From Algicola sp. (GTDB lineage: Bacteria; Bacteroidota; Bacteroidia; Flavobacteriales; Flavobacteriaceae), in contig JAAEZN010000031.1 in assembly GCA_018222835.1 (NCBI GenBank), forward strand, positions 1-33,612: 33,612 nt of DNA, in the 5' to 3' direction. Under the pieces are notes generated by a model. It was not told the DNA's origin. It ran no database searches and worked only from the letters and a program-made list of their open reading frames with translations. How positions within the stretch are numbered: the first letter of the stretch is position 1; every line of letters begins with the position of its first letter. The position numbers and the translations under genes were made by a program. Positions 25,201 through 33,181 of the stretch are shown here, in pieces.

Positions 25201-25929
25201 GAGAAAGGAAGTAATTCCGAGCGTGAGATGGCCAATGCCATGTACTTAGCTGGGTTTGATGTGAAGGATGTGCACATGACCGACCTTATTACAGGACGAG
25301 AAACTTTGGAAGACATCCAATTTATCGGCGCGGTCGGCGGCTTCTCCAACTCAGATGTTTTGGGAAGTGCAAAAGGTTGGGCAGGAGCATTCAAATACAA
25401 TGAAAAAGCCAATAAAGCACTAAAAGATTTCTTTGCCAGACCCGATACGCTTTCCGTAGGAATTTGTAATGGCTGCCAATTGTTTATGGAGTTAGACCTC
25501 ATCAATCCAGAACATGAAACGCATGGTAGAATGACATATAATGACTCTCACAAGCACGAGAGTAATTTCACTTCAGTAAAGGTTCAGGAGAACAACTCCG
25601 TGATGCTTTCTAACTTAGCAGGCACAACCTTAGGAGTGTGGATCAGTCATGGTGAAGGTAAATTTAGCCTTCCACATACCGAAGATCAATATAACATTGT
25701 TGCTAAATACGGCTACGAAGGTTATCCTGCCAATCCAAACGGAAGTGATTATAACACAGCCATGCTTTGCGACAAAACTGGAAGACACTTGGTAACCATG
25801 CCGCATATTGAACGCTCTACGTTCCCCTGGAACTGGGCACACTATCCAAAAGATAGAACAGATGTTGTGAGCCCATGGCTACAGGCTTTTGTAAATGCAA
25901 GAGTATGGTTGGAAAACTTAGGGAATTGA
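22234..25929 (+). CDS. purL: phosphoribosylformylglycinamidine synthase (FGAM synthase)
   Basis: This 1231-residue single-chain enzyme converts FGAR and glutamine to FGAM in purine synthesis. The N-terminal part leads to two AIRS-type ATP-binding halves, including SEHCRHKIFNG (about 166-176), ETHNFPTTVEPFNGAATGSGG (about 247-267) and a second half with RCVGGRVAKQQCAGPLQLP. The C-terminal glutaminase domain has nucleophile Cys1078 in GICNG, with His1191 and Glu1193 in TMPHIERS. The linker just before the glutaminase domain (966-985, MASTSFDSAQEPKRSPRPKA) looks unusual and carries a repeat-like core at 25145-25156. It is an isolated gene; upstream TATTTTTA at 22194-22201 is one base off a -7 element. 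Confidence 0.97.
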   Translation: MIHFFGDKATKVFAVQTTQEIAQEDSNKLTWLFGNQPKIEAASLDAFFVGPRAAMVTPWSTNATEITQNMGITGIIRIEEFHAVTGDFTDFDPMLSQKYTALGQDIFTVNIVPEPIKEIDDIASYNEKEGLALSDEEVEYLEGLALKLDRKLTDSEVFGFSQVNSEHCRHKIFNGTFVIDGEEKPSSLFKLIKKTSEANPNDIVSAYKDNVAFIKGPKAIQFAPKSADKPDFYEEKEFDSVLSLKAETHNFPTTVEPFNGAATGSGGEIRDRLAGGKGSLPLAGTAVYMTSYSRLEENRPWEKGMKERDWLYQTPMDILIKASNGASDFGNKFGQPLIAGSVLTFEHEEEARKLGFDKVIMMAGGIGYGKTDQALKDTPKKGDRIVVLGGDNYRIGMGGAAVSSADTGEFSSAIELNAVQRSNPEMQKRASNAVRGLFESHDNPIVSIHDHGAGGHLNCLSELVEETGGTIDTDKLPVGDPTLSKKELIGNESQERMGLVIGEKDLDLLNRVSARERSPMYNVGEVTGDHTFKFTSTKTGETPMDLELSDMFGSSPKTIMEDKAVQQNYPSLNYSLEHFHDYLEQVLQLEAVASKDWLTNKVDRCVGGRVAKQQCAGPLQLPLNNCGVMALDFKGKEGIATSIGHSPISALIDPVAGSRNSVAESLTNIVWAPLKDGLKSVSLSANWMWPCRNKGEDARLYSAVESLSEFAIDLGINVPTGKDSLSMKQKYKDSEVLSPGTVIISAAANCNNINQVVEPVLQKDGGNIYYINLSKDSHKLGGSSFAQILNGIGNEAPSVLDAGYFKTAFNTLQDLIKNGQVLAGHDVASGGLITTLLELCFSDNDLGARLDFSSIGEEDTIKLLFSENIGVVFQAKDDSVERVLSDSGVNFVKIGTPISEGTLEIKNNGIEIGLNVASLRDTWFKTSYLLDNKQTANGLAKDRYNNYKEQPLQYVFPENFDGKLPMASTSFDSAQEPKRSPRPKAAILREKGSNSEREMANAMYLAGFDVKDVHMTDLITGRETLEDIQFIGAVGGFSNSDVLGSAKGWAGAFKYNEKANKALKDFFARPDTLSVGICNGCQLFMELDLINPEHETHGRMTYNDSHKHESNFTSVKVQENNSVMLSNLAGTTLGVWISHGEGKFSLPHTEDQYNIVAKYGYEGYPANPNGSDYNTAMLCDKTGRHLVTMPHIERSTFPWNWAHYPKDRTDVVSPWLQAFVNARVWLENLGN
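25145..25156 (+). repeat. repeat core TCGACTCCGCTC inside purL linker
   Basis: These 12 bases are the exact reverse complement of 20348-20359 in the intergenic inverted repeat. They encode part of the linker S-F-D-S-A before the glutaminase domain of PurL. The flanking CTCGACTTCCT also looks repeat-derived. Confidence 0.5.
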
Positions 25930-26056
25930 TACGCTCAACTCATATTAGGGGTTGAAAATTAAGGAATTTTCAAAATTCGACTTACGTAATTGTTAAATCT
26001 GTTTCATTGTTAAGGTCTGATTTGCTAATTTGCAATCGCTTAACATAAAACTTACT

Positions 26057-27826
26057 ATGCAAACCGTTACTCGATTATTTGATTTCCCATACTATCAACT
26101 TGAAAAATACCCCTTAGAAAAATCATTGGTCACAAAGAGTGGCGGAAAATGGATAAGCACATCCACCCAAGAGTACATTAATAAGGCCAATGCTATTAGT
26201 AGAGCTTTGCTGCGCATGGGTGTTAAGCCCAACGATAAGATCGCTATTATTTCCATGACCAACCGCACGGAGTGGAACATAATGGATATAGGTGTTCTTC
26301 AAATCGGGGCACAGACCGTCCCGATCTATCCAACCATTTCCGAAGATGATTATGAATATATCTTAAATCACTCCGAAGCCAAGTATTGTTTTGTTTCATG
26401 CGAAGATGTACTGGAAAAAGTACTTGCCATAAGCTCAAAAATCAAAAAAATCGAAGAGGTTTACTCCTTCGACGAGCTTAAAAACTGTAAAAACTGGAAG
26501 GAAGTATTGGAATTGGGAGCGGACACTTCCAACCAAGAAAATGTGGAAAAGCTAAAAAGCTCTGTTAAGGCTAAAGATTTGGCCACTCTTATCTATACTT
26601 CGGGAACCACTGGCAAGCCCAAGGGAGTAATGCTTTCCCATGACAACATAGTCTCCAATGTTACCTCCAGTAAATTTAGGGTCCCTTTTGAAACCGGTGG
26701 TGTCGCCCTCAGTTTTTTACCGGTATGCCACATTTTTGAAAGAATGATCCTCTACCTATACCAATATTGCGGGATTGAAATTCATTTTGCTGAAGGATTG
26801 GATAAGATCAGTGACAATGTAAAGGAGGTTAAGCCAGACGTAATGACGGTTGTTCCTCGCTTGCTCGAAAAAGTTTATGATGCCATAATTGCCAAAGGAG
26901 CCCTGCTTACAGGTATAAAAAAGAAATTGTTCTTTTGGGCAGTAGAAGTTGGGCTTAAATTTGAGCCCTATGGTGCAAACGGATGGTGGTACGAGAAAAA
27001 ATTAGGACTCGCCCGTAAATTGATTTTCAGTAAATGGAAAGAAGGGCTTGGCGGAAACCTATCTGTAATGGTTTCGGGCAGTGCCGCACTTCAACCTAGA
27101 TTGGCGCGTATTTTTGGTGCTGCGCAAATGCCTGTAATGGAGGGCTACGGACTTACCGAAACTTCTCCGGTAATAGCGGTTAACGATCAACGCAACAAAG
27201 GTTGGAAAATAGGTACGGTTGGGAAAATTTTAGATCGGGTCGAAGTTAAAATAGCCGAAGATGGTGAAATCCTTTGTAAAGGCCCCAATATTATGATGGG
27301 CTACTACAAAGATCCTGAAAAAACTGCTCAAGTTATGACGGACGATTATTTCCATACTGGAGATATTGGCGAAGTGGATGCCGATGGCTTTTTACGCATT
27401 ACCGACCGTAAAAAAGAAATGTTCAAAACTTCGGGCGGCAAATATGTAGCACCACAATTATTGGAGAATCGATTTAAACAATCCCGGTTTATAGAACAGA
27501 TCATGGTGGTGGGAGAAGGTGAAAAAATGCCCGCGGCCATAATTCAACCCAATTTTGAGTTTATACGTGAATGGGCCAAAAGACACGATATCGCTCTTGG
27601 AAACAACTCGGATTTGGTAAAAAACGAAAAGGTAATTGCTCGTATTCAAGAAGAAGTGGATTTAGCCAATGAAGAATTCGCCAAATGGGAAAAAGTAAAA
27701 CAATTTAGATTGACTGCCGATGTTTGGAGCATTGACGATGGGCATTTGACCCCTACCCTAAAATTGAAGCGCAAAATTGTTAAAGAGAAATATCTAGCAC
27801 TTTATAATGATATTTATGGGTATTGA
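26057..27826 (+). CDS. long-chain acyl-CoA synthetase (AMP-forming)
   Basis: This 589-residue ANL-superfamily ligase activates fatty acids to acyl-CoA through acyl-adenylates. The P-loop YTSGTTGKPKG is at 180-190. The adenylate motif GYGLTETSPV (about 358-367), TGDIGEVDADGFLRITDRKKEMFKTSGGKYVAP and a C-terminal LTPTLKLKRK segment with the catalytic lysine are all present. The pattern suits the bacterial/plant-type long-chain branch. It is probably cytoplasmic and membrane-associated. A start at 26030 would add nine residues; the ATG at 26057 is the family start. It lies 451 bases before the marR-fad operon and probably feeds it with substrate, from its own promoter. Confidence 0.93.
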   Translation: MQTVTRLFDFPYYQLEKYPLEKSLVTKSGGKWISTSTQEYINKANAISRALLRMGVKPNDKIAIISMTNRTEWNIMDIGVLQIGAQTVPIYPTISEDDYEYILNHSEAKYCFVSCEDVLEKVLAISSKIKKIEEVYSFDELKNCKNWKEVLELGADTSNQENVEKLKSSVKAKDLATLIYTSGTTGKPKGVMLSHDNIVSNVTSSKFRVPFETGGVALSFLPVCHIFERMILYLYQYCGIEIHFAEGLDKISDNVKEVKPDVMTVVPRLLEKVYDAIIAKGALLTGIKKKLFFWAVEVGLKFEPYGANGWWYEKKLGLARKLIFSKWKEGLGGNLSVMVSGSAALQPRLARIFGAAQMPVMEGYGLTETSPVIAVNDQRNKGWKIGTVGKILDRVEVKIAEDGEILCKGPNIMMGYYKDPEKTAQVMTDDYFHTGDIGEVDADGFLRITDRKKEMFKTSGGKYVAPQLLENRFKQSRFIEQIMVVGEGEKMPAAIIQPNFEFIREWAKRHDIALGNNSDLVKNEKVIARIQEEVDLANEEFAKWEKVKQFRLTADVWSIDDGHLTPTLKLKRKIVKEKYLALYNDIYGY

Positions 27827-28219
27827 CCCCATGTTCAACTTACAATGAATAATAATCAATGATATGCTGTCATTTGGAACAGGTGTCCTAAAAGTAGTCG
27901 AAGGAGCTGTCGAAGAACTTTTTATAAAATTTTGAGAATTTAATATTTTCAATTTATCGAAGAATCAATATCCTATAATTTAGGGAGATTGAATTTTCGA
28001 TAGCCAAGTTGTGTATCATTTCAAAAGAGCATGAAAATTTAACTTACGATTTAAGCTTCATCAATAGAAGAGAAAATTTAGTTTTACAATACTGGATATA
28101 GTAAGAAAAAGGAATACAGACATCAAACAATCCTATTAATTCCGACTAAAGAAATAGTCCTCGGCCTATTACCATCACCTATTTACTTCAACTTTAAATT
28201 ATTAAGGTGCACTTAACCT

Positions 28220-28247
28220 AAATTTATTATGCATGCATAATAAATTT
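28220..28247. promoter_or_regulatory. perfect 28-base palindrome, likely MarR operator
   Basis: Positions 28220-28247 are identical to their reverse complement, centred between 28233 and 28234, with core ATTATGCATGCATAAT at 28226-28241. The palindrome ends three bases before the -7 element of marR (28251-28258) and covers the expected -33 position. A bound dimer would block RNA polymerase. Autoregulation of a MarR-led catabolic operon by such a site is common, so this is the likely binding site; that it binds this MarR is inference. Confidence 0.75.
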
Positions 28248-28250
28248 TTA

Positions 28251-28258
28251 TATATTTG
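28251..28258 (+). promoter_or_regulatory. -7 element of marR-fad operon
   Basis: TATATTTG matches TAnnTTTG exactly, 19 bases before the marR ATG. At the expected -33 place the triplet is ATG rather than TTG, inside the palindrome. Confidence 0.6.
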
Positions 28259-28277
28259 AGAACACCAAACCAGTTCT

Positions 28278-28727
28278 ATGAAAGATTTGACAATTGATCA
28301 TGCCCTCAGGGCCACTTGGCAGGCAGTGAGCAAAATGTACAATGAAGAAGCAAAAAACTACGATCTTACCATGGCCATTGGATTTACCCTGTTGAGTATG
28401 GACCCAAAAGGAGGTACTCCGAGTACAACCTTGGGACCAAAAATGGGAATGGAAGCTACGAGTTTATCAAGAATCCTAAAGAATATTGAACAAAAAGGAT
28501 ACATTTTACGAAAACGAAACCCAAAAGATGGCAGAGGTGTCTTAATTTTCCTAACTCCTTTGGGGTTGGAAAAAAGAGAAGAATCCAAAGAGGTCGTGCT
28601 CAGATTCAATGAAGTAGTAAAAGAACACGTATCAGAGGAAGACCTAAATGTGTTTTTTAAGACCATGGGTATGATAAACAAGCTTATTACCGACAAAAAG
28701 ATATATACAAAAACAACTAATAATTAA
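28278..28727 (+). CDS. MarR-family transcriptional regulator
   Basis: This 149-residue winged helix-turn-helix protein has an N-terminal dimer helix region (5-40) and a recognition region MGMEATSLSRILKNIEQKGY (56-75). The wing is RKRNPKDGRGVLIFLTPLG (78-96), with the D-x-R pair typical of MarR wings. C-terminal dimer helices follow. It lies 15 bases before fadN and is preceded by a perfect 28-base palindrome. I infer that it represses its own beta-oxidation operon, with acyl-CoA or fatty acid as the probable inducer. Neither ligand nor site has direct support here. Confidence 0.9.
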   Translation: MKDLTIDHALRATWQAVSKMYNEEAKNYDLTMAIGFTLLSMDPKGGTPSTTLGPKMGMEATSLSRILKNIEQKGYILRKRNPKDGRGVLIFLTPLGLEKREESKEVVLRFNEVVKEHVSEEDLNVFFKTMGMINKLITDKKIYTKTTNN

Positions 28728-28742
28728 ATTTCAAACTCGCAC

Positions 28743-31148
28743 ATGAAAAGGCATATAAACAAAGTTGCCGTAATCGGTTCCGGTATAATGGGCAGTGGCA
28801 TAGCATGCCATTTTGCGAACATTGGGGTCGAGGTACTATTGTTGGATATAGTTCCTCGCGAACTGAACGACAAGGAAAAAGCCAAAGGACTTACGTTGAA
28901 AAACAAAGCGGTTCGTAATCGTTTGGTAAACGATTCATTGACCGCTGCGTTAAAATCGAAGCCATCTCCTATTTACCATCAAAAATTTGCTGATAGAATT
29001 ACCACAGGAAACTTGGAAGACGATATTTCCAAAGTAGCCCATGTAGATTGGATCATCGAGGTGGTCGTGGAACGATTGGATATCAAAAAACAAGTATTCG
29101 AAAATCTGGACAAACACCGTACAACGGGAACCTTGATTACCTCGAACACGTCCGGTATCCCTATTAAATTTATGAGCGAAGGAAGAAGTGAGGATTTCCA
29201 GAAACACTTCTGCGGAACCCACTTTTTTAACCCAGCTCGTTACCTAAAGCTTTTTGAGATTATTCCAGGTCCAAAAACTTCGAAAGATGCTCTGGATTTC
29301 TTGAACGGGTATGGTGAGCAGTTCTTGGGCAAAACATCGGTAGTTGCTAAAGACACTCCTGCTTTTATTGGAAACAGGATAGGAATTTTTAGTATCCAAA
29401 GCTTGTTTCATGCCGTAAAGGATTTGGGCATGACAGTCGAAGAGGTCGATAAATTAACAGGTCCAGTAATAGGCAGGCCAAAGTCGGCAACCTTCCGAAC
29501 TGTAGATGTAGTCGGATTGGACACCCTTGTACATGTAGCCAACGGGATCAGTGAAAACTGTAAGGACGACGAACGTCACGAACTCTTCCAGTTACCTGAT
29601 TTTATCCAAACCATGATGGACAACAAATGGTTGGGCAGCAAAACCGGACAAGGATTTTATAAAAAAGTTAAAGGGGACGATGGCAAGAGTGAAATCCTGA
29701 CATTGGATTTAGACACCATGGACTACCGCTCCAAAAAGAGTGCAAAATTTTCCACCTTGGAACTCACCAAGACCATTGACAAGGTCATTGATCGTTTCTC
29801 TGTTTTAGTAGGAGGAAAGGACAAAGCTGGAGAGTTTTACCGCAAAAGCTTCGGAGCACTATTCGCCTATGTTACCCATCGTATTCCTGAAATCACGGAC
29901 GAATTATATAAAATAGATGACGCCATGAAGGCCGGCTTTGGCTGGGAACATGGGCCTTTCCAAATTTGGGATGCCGTTGGTCTGGACAAAGGTCTTGAAT
30001 TTATAAAGGCCGAAGGCTTGGAAGCCGCCACATGGGTTACCGAAATGAAAGAAGCGGGAATTGATTCCTTCTATACGGTAAAAGAAGGCAACACATACTT
30101 CTACGATATTCCTAAAAAGGCCATGGAAAAAGTTCCAGGTCAGGATGCGTTCATCATTTTGGACAATATCCGGAAAACCAAGGAAGTCTTTAAAAACAGT
30201 GGTGTTGTTATAGAAGATTTAGGCGATGGAATCCTTAATTGCGAATTCCAGTCTAAAATGAACACCATTGGAGGTGACGTTTTGGCCGGATTGAACAAAG
30301 CTGTTGATCTTGCAGAGAAAGATTTTGCAGGATTGGTAATCGGTAACCAAGCTGCCAATTTCTCTGTAGGAGCAAATATTGGTATGATATTTATGATGGC
30401 TGTTGAACAGGAGTACGATGAATTGAACATGGCCATAAAATACTTCCAAGATACCATGATGCGAATGAGGTATTCTTCTATCCCCACTGTTGCCGCACCG
30501 CACGGCATGGCATTGGGTGGTGGTTGTGAACTTTCCATACATGCCGATAAAGTAGTTGCAGCGGCTGAAACCTATATTGGATTGGTAGAGTTTGGAGTTG
30601 GGGTAATTCCTGGCGGTGGTGGGTCTAAAGAAATGGCCCTACGCGCTTCCGATACTTTCAGGAAAAATGATGTTGAATTGAACGTGCTACAAGAGTATTT
30701 CTTGACCATTGGTATGGCCAAAGTATCCACTTCGGCTTACGAAGCCTTTGATTTGGGCATCCTACAAAAAGGAAAGGACGTAGTCGTCGTAAACAAAGAT
30801 CGACAAATAGCAACTGCCAAGGCACACGCCAAAATTATGGCAGATGCAGGATACACCAAACCTGTAAAACGTAAAGATGTAAAAGTTCTGGGCAAACAAG
30901 CTTTGGGTATGTTCTTGGTAGGAACGGATTCCATGGAAGCCGGGCATTACATCTCGGAACACGACAAAAAGATTGCCGATAAACTGGCCTACGTTATGGC
31001 CGGTGGCGACCTTTCTGAAGCAACAATGGTTACCGAACAATATCTTTTGGATTTGGAACGAGAAGCATTTCTATCGCTTTGTACCGAAAGAAAGACTTTG
31101 GAACGCATCCAACACATGTTGAAAACAGGAAAACCACTTCGCAACTAG
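28743..31148 (+). CDS. fadN: 3-hydroxyacyl-CoA dehydrogenase / enoyl-CoA hydratase fusion (FadN type)
   Basis: This 801-residue bifunctional enzyme carries out the hydration and the NAD-linked oxidation steps of beta-oxidation. The dehydrogenase comes first: GSGIMGSGIACHF (12-24) binds NAD, and CGTHFFNPARYLKL (about 157-170) holds the catalytic His. A second C-terminal dehydrogenase module follows at about 380-460. The crotonase domain is C-terminal (about 490-700), with NFSVGANIG near 539, HGMALGGGCELS near 586-597 and FGVGVIPGGGG near 615-625. This order (dehydrogenase then hydratase) is that of Bacillus FadN, opposite to E. coli FadB. It is the first enzyme gene of the operon, before fadA and fadE, as in fadNAE. 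Confidence 0.93.
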   Translation: MKRHINKVAVIGSGIMGSGIACHFANIGVEVLLLDIVPRELNDKEKAKGLTLKNKAVRNRLVNDSLTAALKSKPSPIYHQKFADRITTGNLEDDISKVAHVDWIIEVVVERLDIKKQVFENLDKHRTTGTLITSNTSGIPIKFMSEGRSEDFQKHFCGTHFFNPARYLKLFEIIPGPKTSKDALDFLNGYGEQFLGKTSVVAKDTPAFIGNRIGIFSIQSLFHAVKDLGMTVEEVDKLTGPVIGRPKSATFRTVDVVGLDTLVHVANGISENCKDDERHELFQLPDFIQTMMDNKWLGSKTGQGFYKKVKGDDGKSEILTLDLDTMDYRSKKSAKFSTLELTKTIDKVIDRFSVLVGGKDKAGEFYRKSFGALFAYVTHRIPEITDELYKIDDAMKAGFGWEHGPFQIWDAVGLDKGLEFIKAEGLEAATWVTEMKEAGIDSFYTVKEGNTYFYDIPKKAMEKVPGQDAFIILDNIRKTKEVFKNSGVVIEDLGDGILNCEFQSKMNTIGGDVLAGLNKAVDLAEKDFAGLVIGNQAANFSVGANIGMIFMMAVEQEYDELNMAIKYFQDTMMRMRYSSIPTVAAPHGMALGGGCELSIHADKVVAAAETYIGLVEFGVGVIPGGGGSKEMALRASDTFRKNDVELNVLQEYFLTIGMAKVSTSAYEAFDLGILQKGKDVVVVNKDRQIATAKAHAKIMADAGYTKPVKRKDVKVLGKQALGMFLVGTDSMEAGHYISEHDKKIADKLAYVMAGGDLSEATMVTEQYLLDLEREAFLSLCTERKTLERIQHMLKTGKPLRN

Positions 31149-31187
31149 TTGCGATAGTAGTGAGATACTAGAATTGAGTAATCAGAT

Positions 31188-31535
31188 ATGCACAAGGTAG
31201 AGGATTTAAAAATTTGGAAGAGGTCGATTCAACTTTCTAAGGCCATTTACCTACTGATGCCTGAGTTACCAAAAGACGAAAAATTTGGTTTGATAAATCA
31301 AATTAAAAGAAGTGCTGTTTCGGTTCCTTCTAATATTGCCGAAGGGGCAGGAAGAAATTCAAACAAAGAGTTCAAGCACTTTTTAGGTATTGCGAACGGT
31401 TCTCTATACGAATTACAAACGCAATTGATTTTAATTATTGAATTAAACTTGACTAAAAACCAGAAAGTACAAACACTTATAGATGACTGTATTGAAATAC
31501 AAAAAATGATTTATTCATTAGCACAAAAGTTATAA
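31188..31535 (+). CDS. four-helix-bundle protein (23S rRNA intervening-sequence type), intact
   Basis: This 115-residue all-helical protein has the family signature SAVSVPSNIAEGAGRNSNKEF (42-62) followed by FLGIANGSLYELQTQL (65-80). Such proteins were first seen encoded in intervening sequences of 23S rRNA genes, but most copies are free genes of unknown function that recur next to unrelated genes. This one sits between fadN and fadA, 39 bases after the fadN stop and 37 bases before fadA. It has no role in beta-oxidation that I can name. Flanks carry GAATTGAG (31171-31178) and its inverted copy CTCAATTC (31551-31558) in low-complexity sequence, which suggests insertion. Confidence 0.85.
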   Translation: MHKVEDLKIWKRSIQLSKAIYLLMPELPKDEKFGLINQIKRSAVSVPSNIAEGAGRNSNKEFKHFLGIANGSLYELQTQLILIIELNLTKNQKVQTLIDDCIEIQKMIYSLAQKL

Positions 31536-31572
31536 TCTCAATACTCACATCTCAATTCTCAATACTTTTTAA

Positions 31573-32763
31573 ATGAAAACAGCATATATAGTAAAAGGAT
31601 ATAGAACAGCAGTAGGCAAAGCGCCAAAAGGTCTGTTCCGGTTTAAGCGTCCAGACGAACTGGCTGCCGAAACCATAGAACATATGATGAAGGAGCTTCC
31701 CGAATTGGACAAAAAACGTATCGATGATGTTATCGTAGGAAACGCCATGCCAGAAGCCGAACAAGGATTGAACATGGGACGATTGATCTCATTAATGGGG
31801 CTCAACATTGAAGATGTTCCCGGCGTTACCGTAAACCGTTATTGCGCATCCGGATTGGAAACCATAGGCATAGCAACAGCCAAAATACAATCGGGAATGG
31901 CAGATTGCATTATTGCGGGTGGTGCAGAAAGTATGAGTTACATTCCCATGGGCGGATACAAACCCACCCCCGATTACGCCACGGCAAAAGAAGGGCACGA
32001 GGATTACTACTGGGGCATGGGTCTTACTGCCGAAGCGGTTGCCAAACAATTCAAAGTGTCTCGTGAAGATCAAGATGAATTTGCGTTCAATTCCCATATG
32101 AAGGCCTTAAAGGCTCAAGAAGAAAATCGTTTTCAGGAGCAAATTGTGCCTATTGAAGTGGAACATACATTTGTAAACGAATTAGGCAAAAAAGAAACCA
32201 AAACATACACGGTAAACAAGGACGAAGGCCCAAGAAAAGGAACCAACATTCCAACTTTGAACAAGCTTAGACCTGTTTTTGCCGCAGGCGGAAGTGTTAC
32301 CGCCGGGAACTCATCACAAATGAGTGATGGAGCTGCCTTTGTAATGGTAATGAGTGAGGATATGGTCAAAGAATTAAATCTTGAACCCATAGCAAGACTC
32401 GTCAATTATGCAGCAGCAGGAGTTGAACCCAGAATCATGGGAATTGGACCAGTGAAAGCGATTCCAAAAGCCTTGAAACAGGCAGGGTTAAAACAAAACG
32501 ATATTGACCTTATCGAATTGAATGAAGCTTTTGCTTCACAATCACTGGCCGTTATCCGGGAACTTGGATTAAACCAAGACATCGTTAATGTAAATGGTGG
32601 TGCCATAGCACTTGGACATCCTCTTGGATGTACAGGAGCAAAACTATCTGTTCAACTTTTTGATGAAATGAGAAAGCGTGACATGAAAGGTAAATACGGC
32701 ATGGTAACCATGTGTGTGGGTACGGGACAAGGTGCCGCGGGGATATTTGAGTTTCTTTCTTAA
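31573..32763 (+). CDS. fadA: acetyl-CoA acyltransferase (3-ketoacyl-CoA thiolase)
   Basis: This 396-residue thiolase cleaves 3-ketoacyl-CoA with CoA, the last step of beta-oxidation. The active-site residues are visible: nucleophile Cys91 in NRYCASGLE, His349 in GGAIALGHPLGCTGA and Cys381 in VTMCVGTGQG. NEAFASQ (about 317-323) is the usual adjacent thiolase motif. The length is standard. It is the second enzyme of the fad operon, between two four-helix-bundle genes, and probably works with FadN as in other bacteria. Confidence 0.95.
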   Translation: MKTAYIVKGYRTAVGKAPKGLFRFKRPDELAAETIEHMMKELPELDKKRIDDVIVGNAMPEAEQGLNMGRLISLMGLNIEDVPGVTVNRYCASGLETIGIATAKIQSGMADCIIAGGAESMSYIPMGGYKPTPDYATAKEGHEDYYWGMGLTAEAVAKQFKVSREDQDEFAFNSHMKALKAQEENRFQEQIVPIEVEHTFVNELGKKETKTYTVNKDEGPRKGTNIPTLNKLRPVFAAGGSVTAGNSSQMSDGAAFVMVMSEDMVKELNLEPIARLVNYAAAGVEPRIMGIGPVKAIPKALKQAGLKQNDIDLIELNEAFASQSLAVIRELGLNQDIVNVNGGAIALGHPLGCTGAKLSVQLFDEMRKRDMKGKYGMVTMCVGTGQGAAGIFEFLS

Positions 32764-32786
32764 TATTCAAAAGGAGAGGTTTCCTA

Positions 32787-33140
32787 ATGAAAAGACATAA
32801 TTATAAAAATTTGAAGATTTGGTTGCTCGGATCGGAAATTACAAATGAAATTTCTGATTTTCTGCTCAATTTTCCTAATCATGAGCGATACGATTCAAGT
32901 TCCCAAATAAGCAGATGTTCGGTTTCAATGCCTAGCAATATTGCTGAAGGGTCTTCGAGAACCGATAAATCCTTCAAATATTTTATAGATGTTGCTTTGG
33001 GGTCTTCTTTTGAACTCGGCACATAACTTTTAATAACTAAACATAGAAATTATATCAACACTGAAAATTTAAACAGACTTGAAGTTAAAATAGAAGAATG
33101 GCAAAAGATGACCATGGGTTTTCAAAACGGATTAAAATAA
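32787..33140 (+). pseudogene. four-helix-bundle protein gene broken by in-frame stop
   Basis: The frame from ATG 32787 encodes the family signature SVSMPSNIAEGSSRTDKSFKYF (46-67) and FELGT, then hits TAA at 33024-33026. The same frame continues without any shift as LLITKHRNYINTENLNRLEV and onward to a natural TAA at 33138-33140, giving 118 codons in all. The intact paralogue at 31188 has Gln (ELQTQL) in the equivalent segment, so a single CAA-to-TAA change explains the break. The truncated 79-residue product would lack the last helix. It sits between fadA (23 bases away) and the acyl-CoA dehydrogenase gene (41 bases away). Confidence 0.82.
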
Positions 33141-33181
33141 GTCTTTCGTCTATTTTCTATCTTCTTTAATCATTATCAAAA

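Larger units (their letters stand above)
27827..28277. other. 451-base AT-rich gap before marR
   Basis: This gap holds no convincing gene. At 27866-27920 there is a TGTCATTTGGAACAGG...GTCGAAGGAGCTGTCGAAG stretch that looks like a decayed copy of the intergenic repeat type. Imperfect inverted arms (13 of 15 positions) lie at 27955-27969 and 27988-28002. The right end holds the 28-base palindrome and marR promoter. A 23-codon frame from 27864 is probably chance. Confidence 0.5.

Noticed and set aside
25954-25971. AT-only hairpin GAAAATT/AATTTTC after purL
   Set aside because: The stem is weak and no T run follows, so I do not call it a terminator.
27864-27935. 23-codon frame (MLSFGTGVLKVVEG...) in the gap before marR
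   Set aside because: It coincides with a degraded repeat-like stretch and has no support as a gene.
30140-30538. 132-codon minus-strand frame inside fadN
   Set aside because: It is a shadow of the crotonase domain coding sequence; Ser/Pro-rich with no recognisable motif.
31141-31152. 12-base palindrome GCAACTAGTTGC over the fadN stop codon
   Set aside because: It is short, lies in coding sequence, and has no promoter near it; probably chance.
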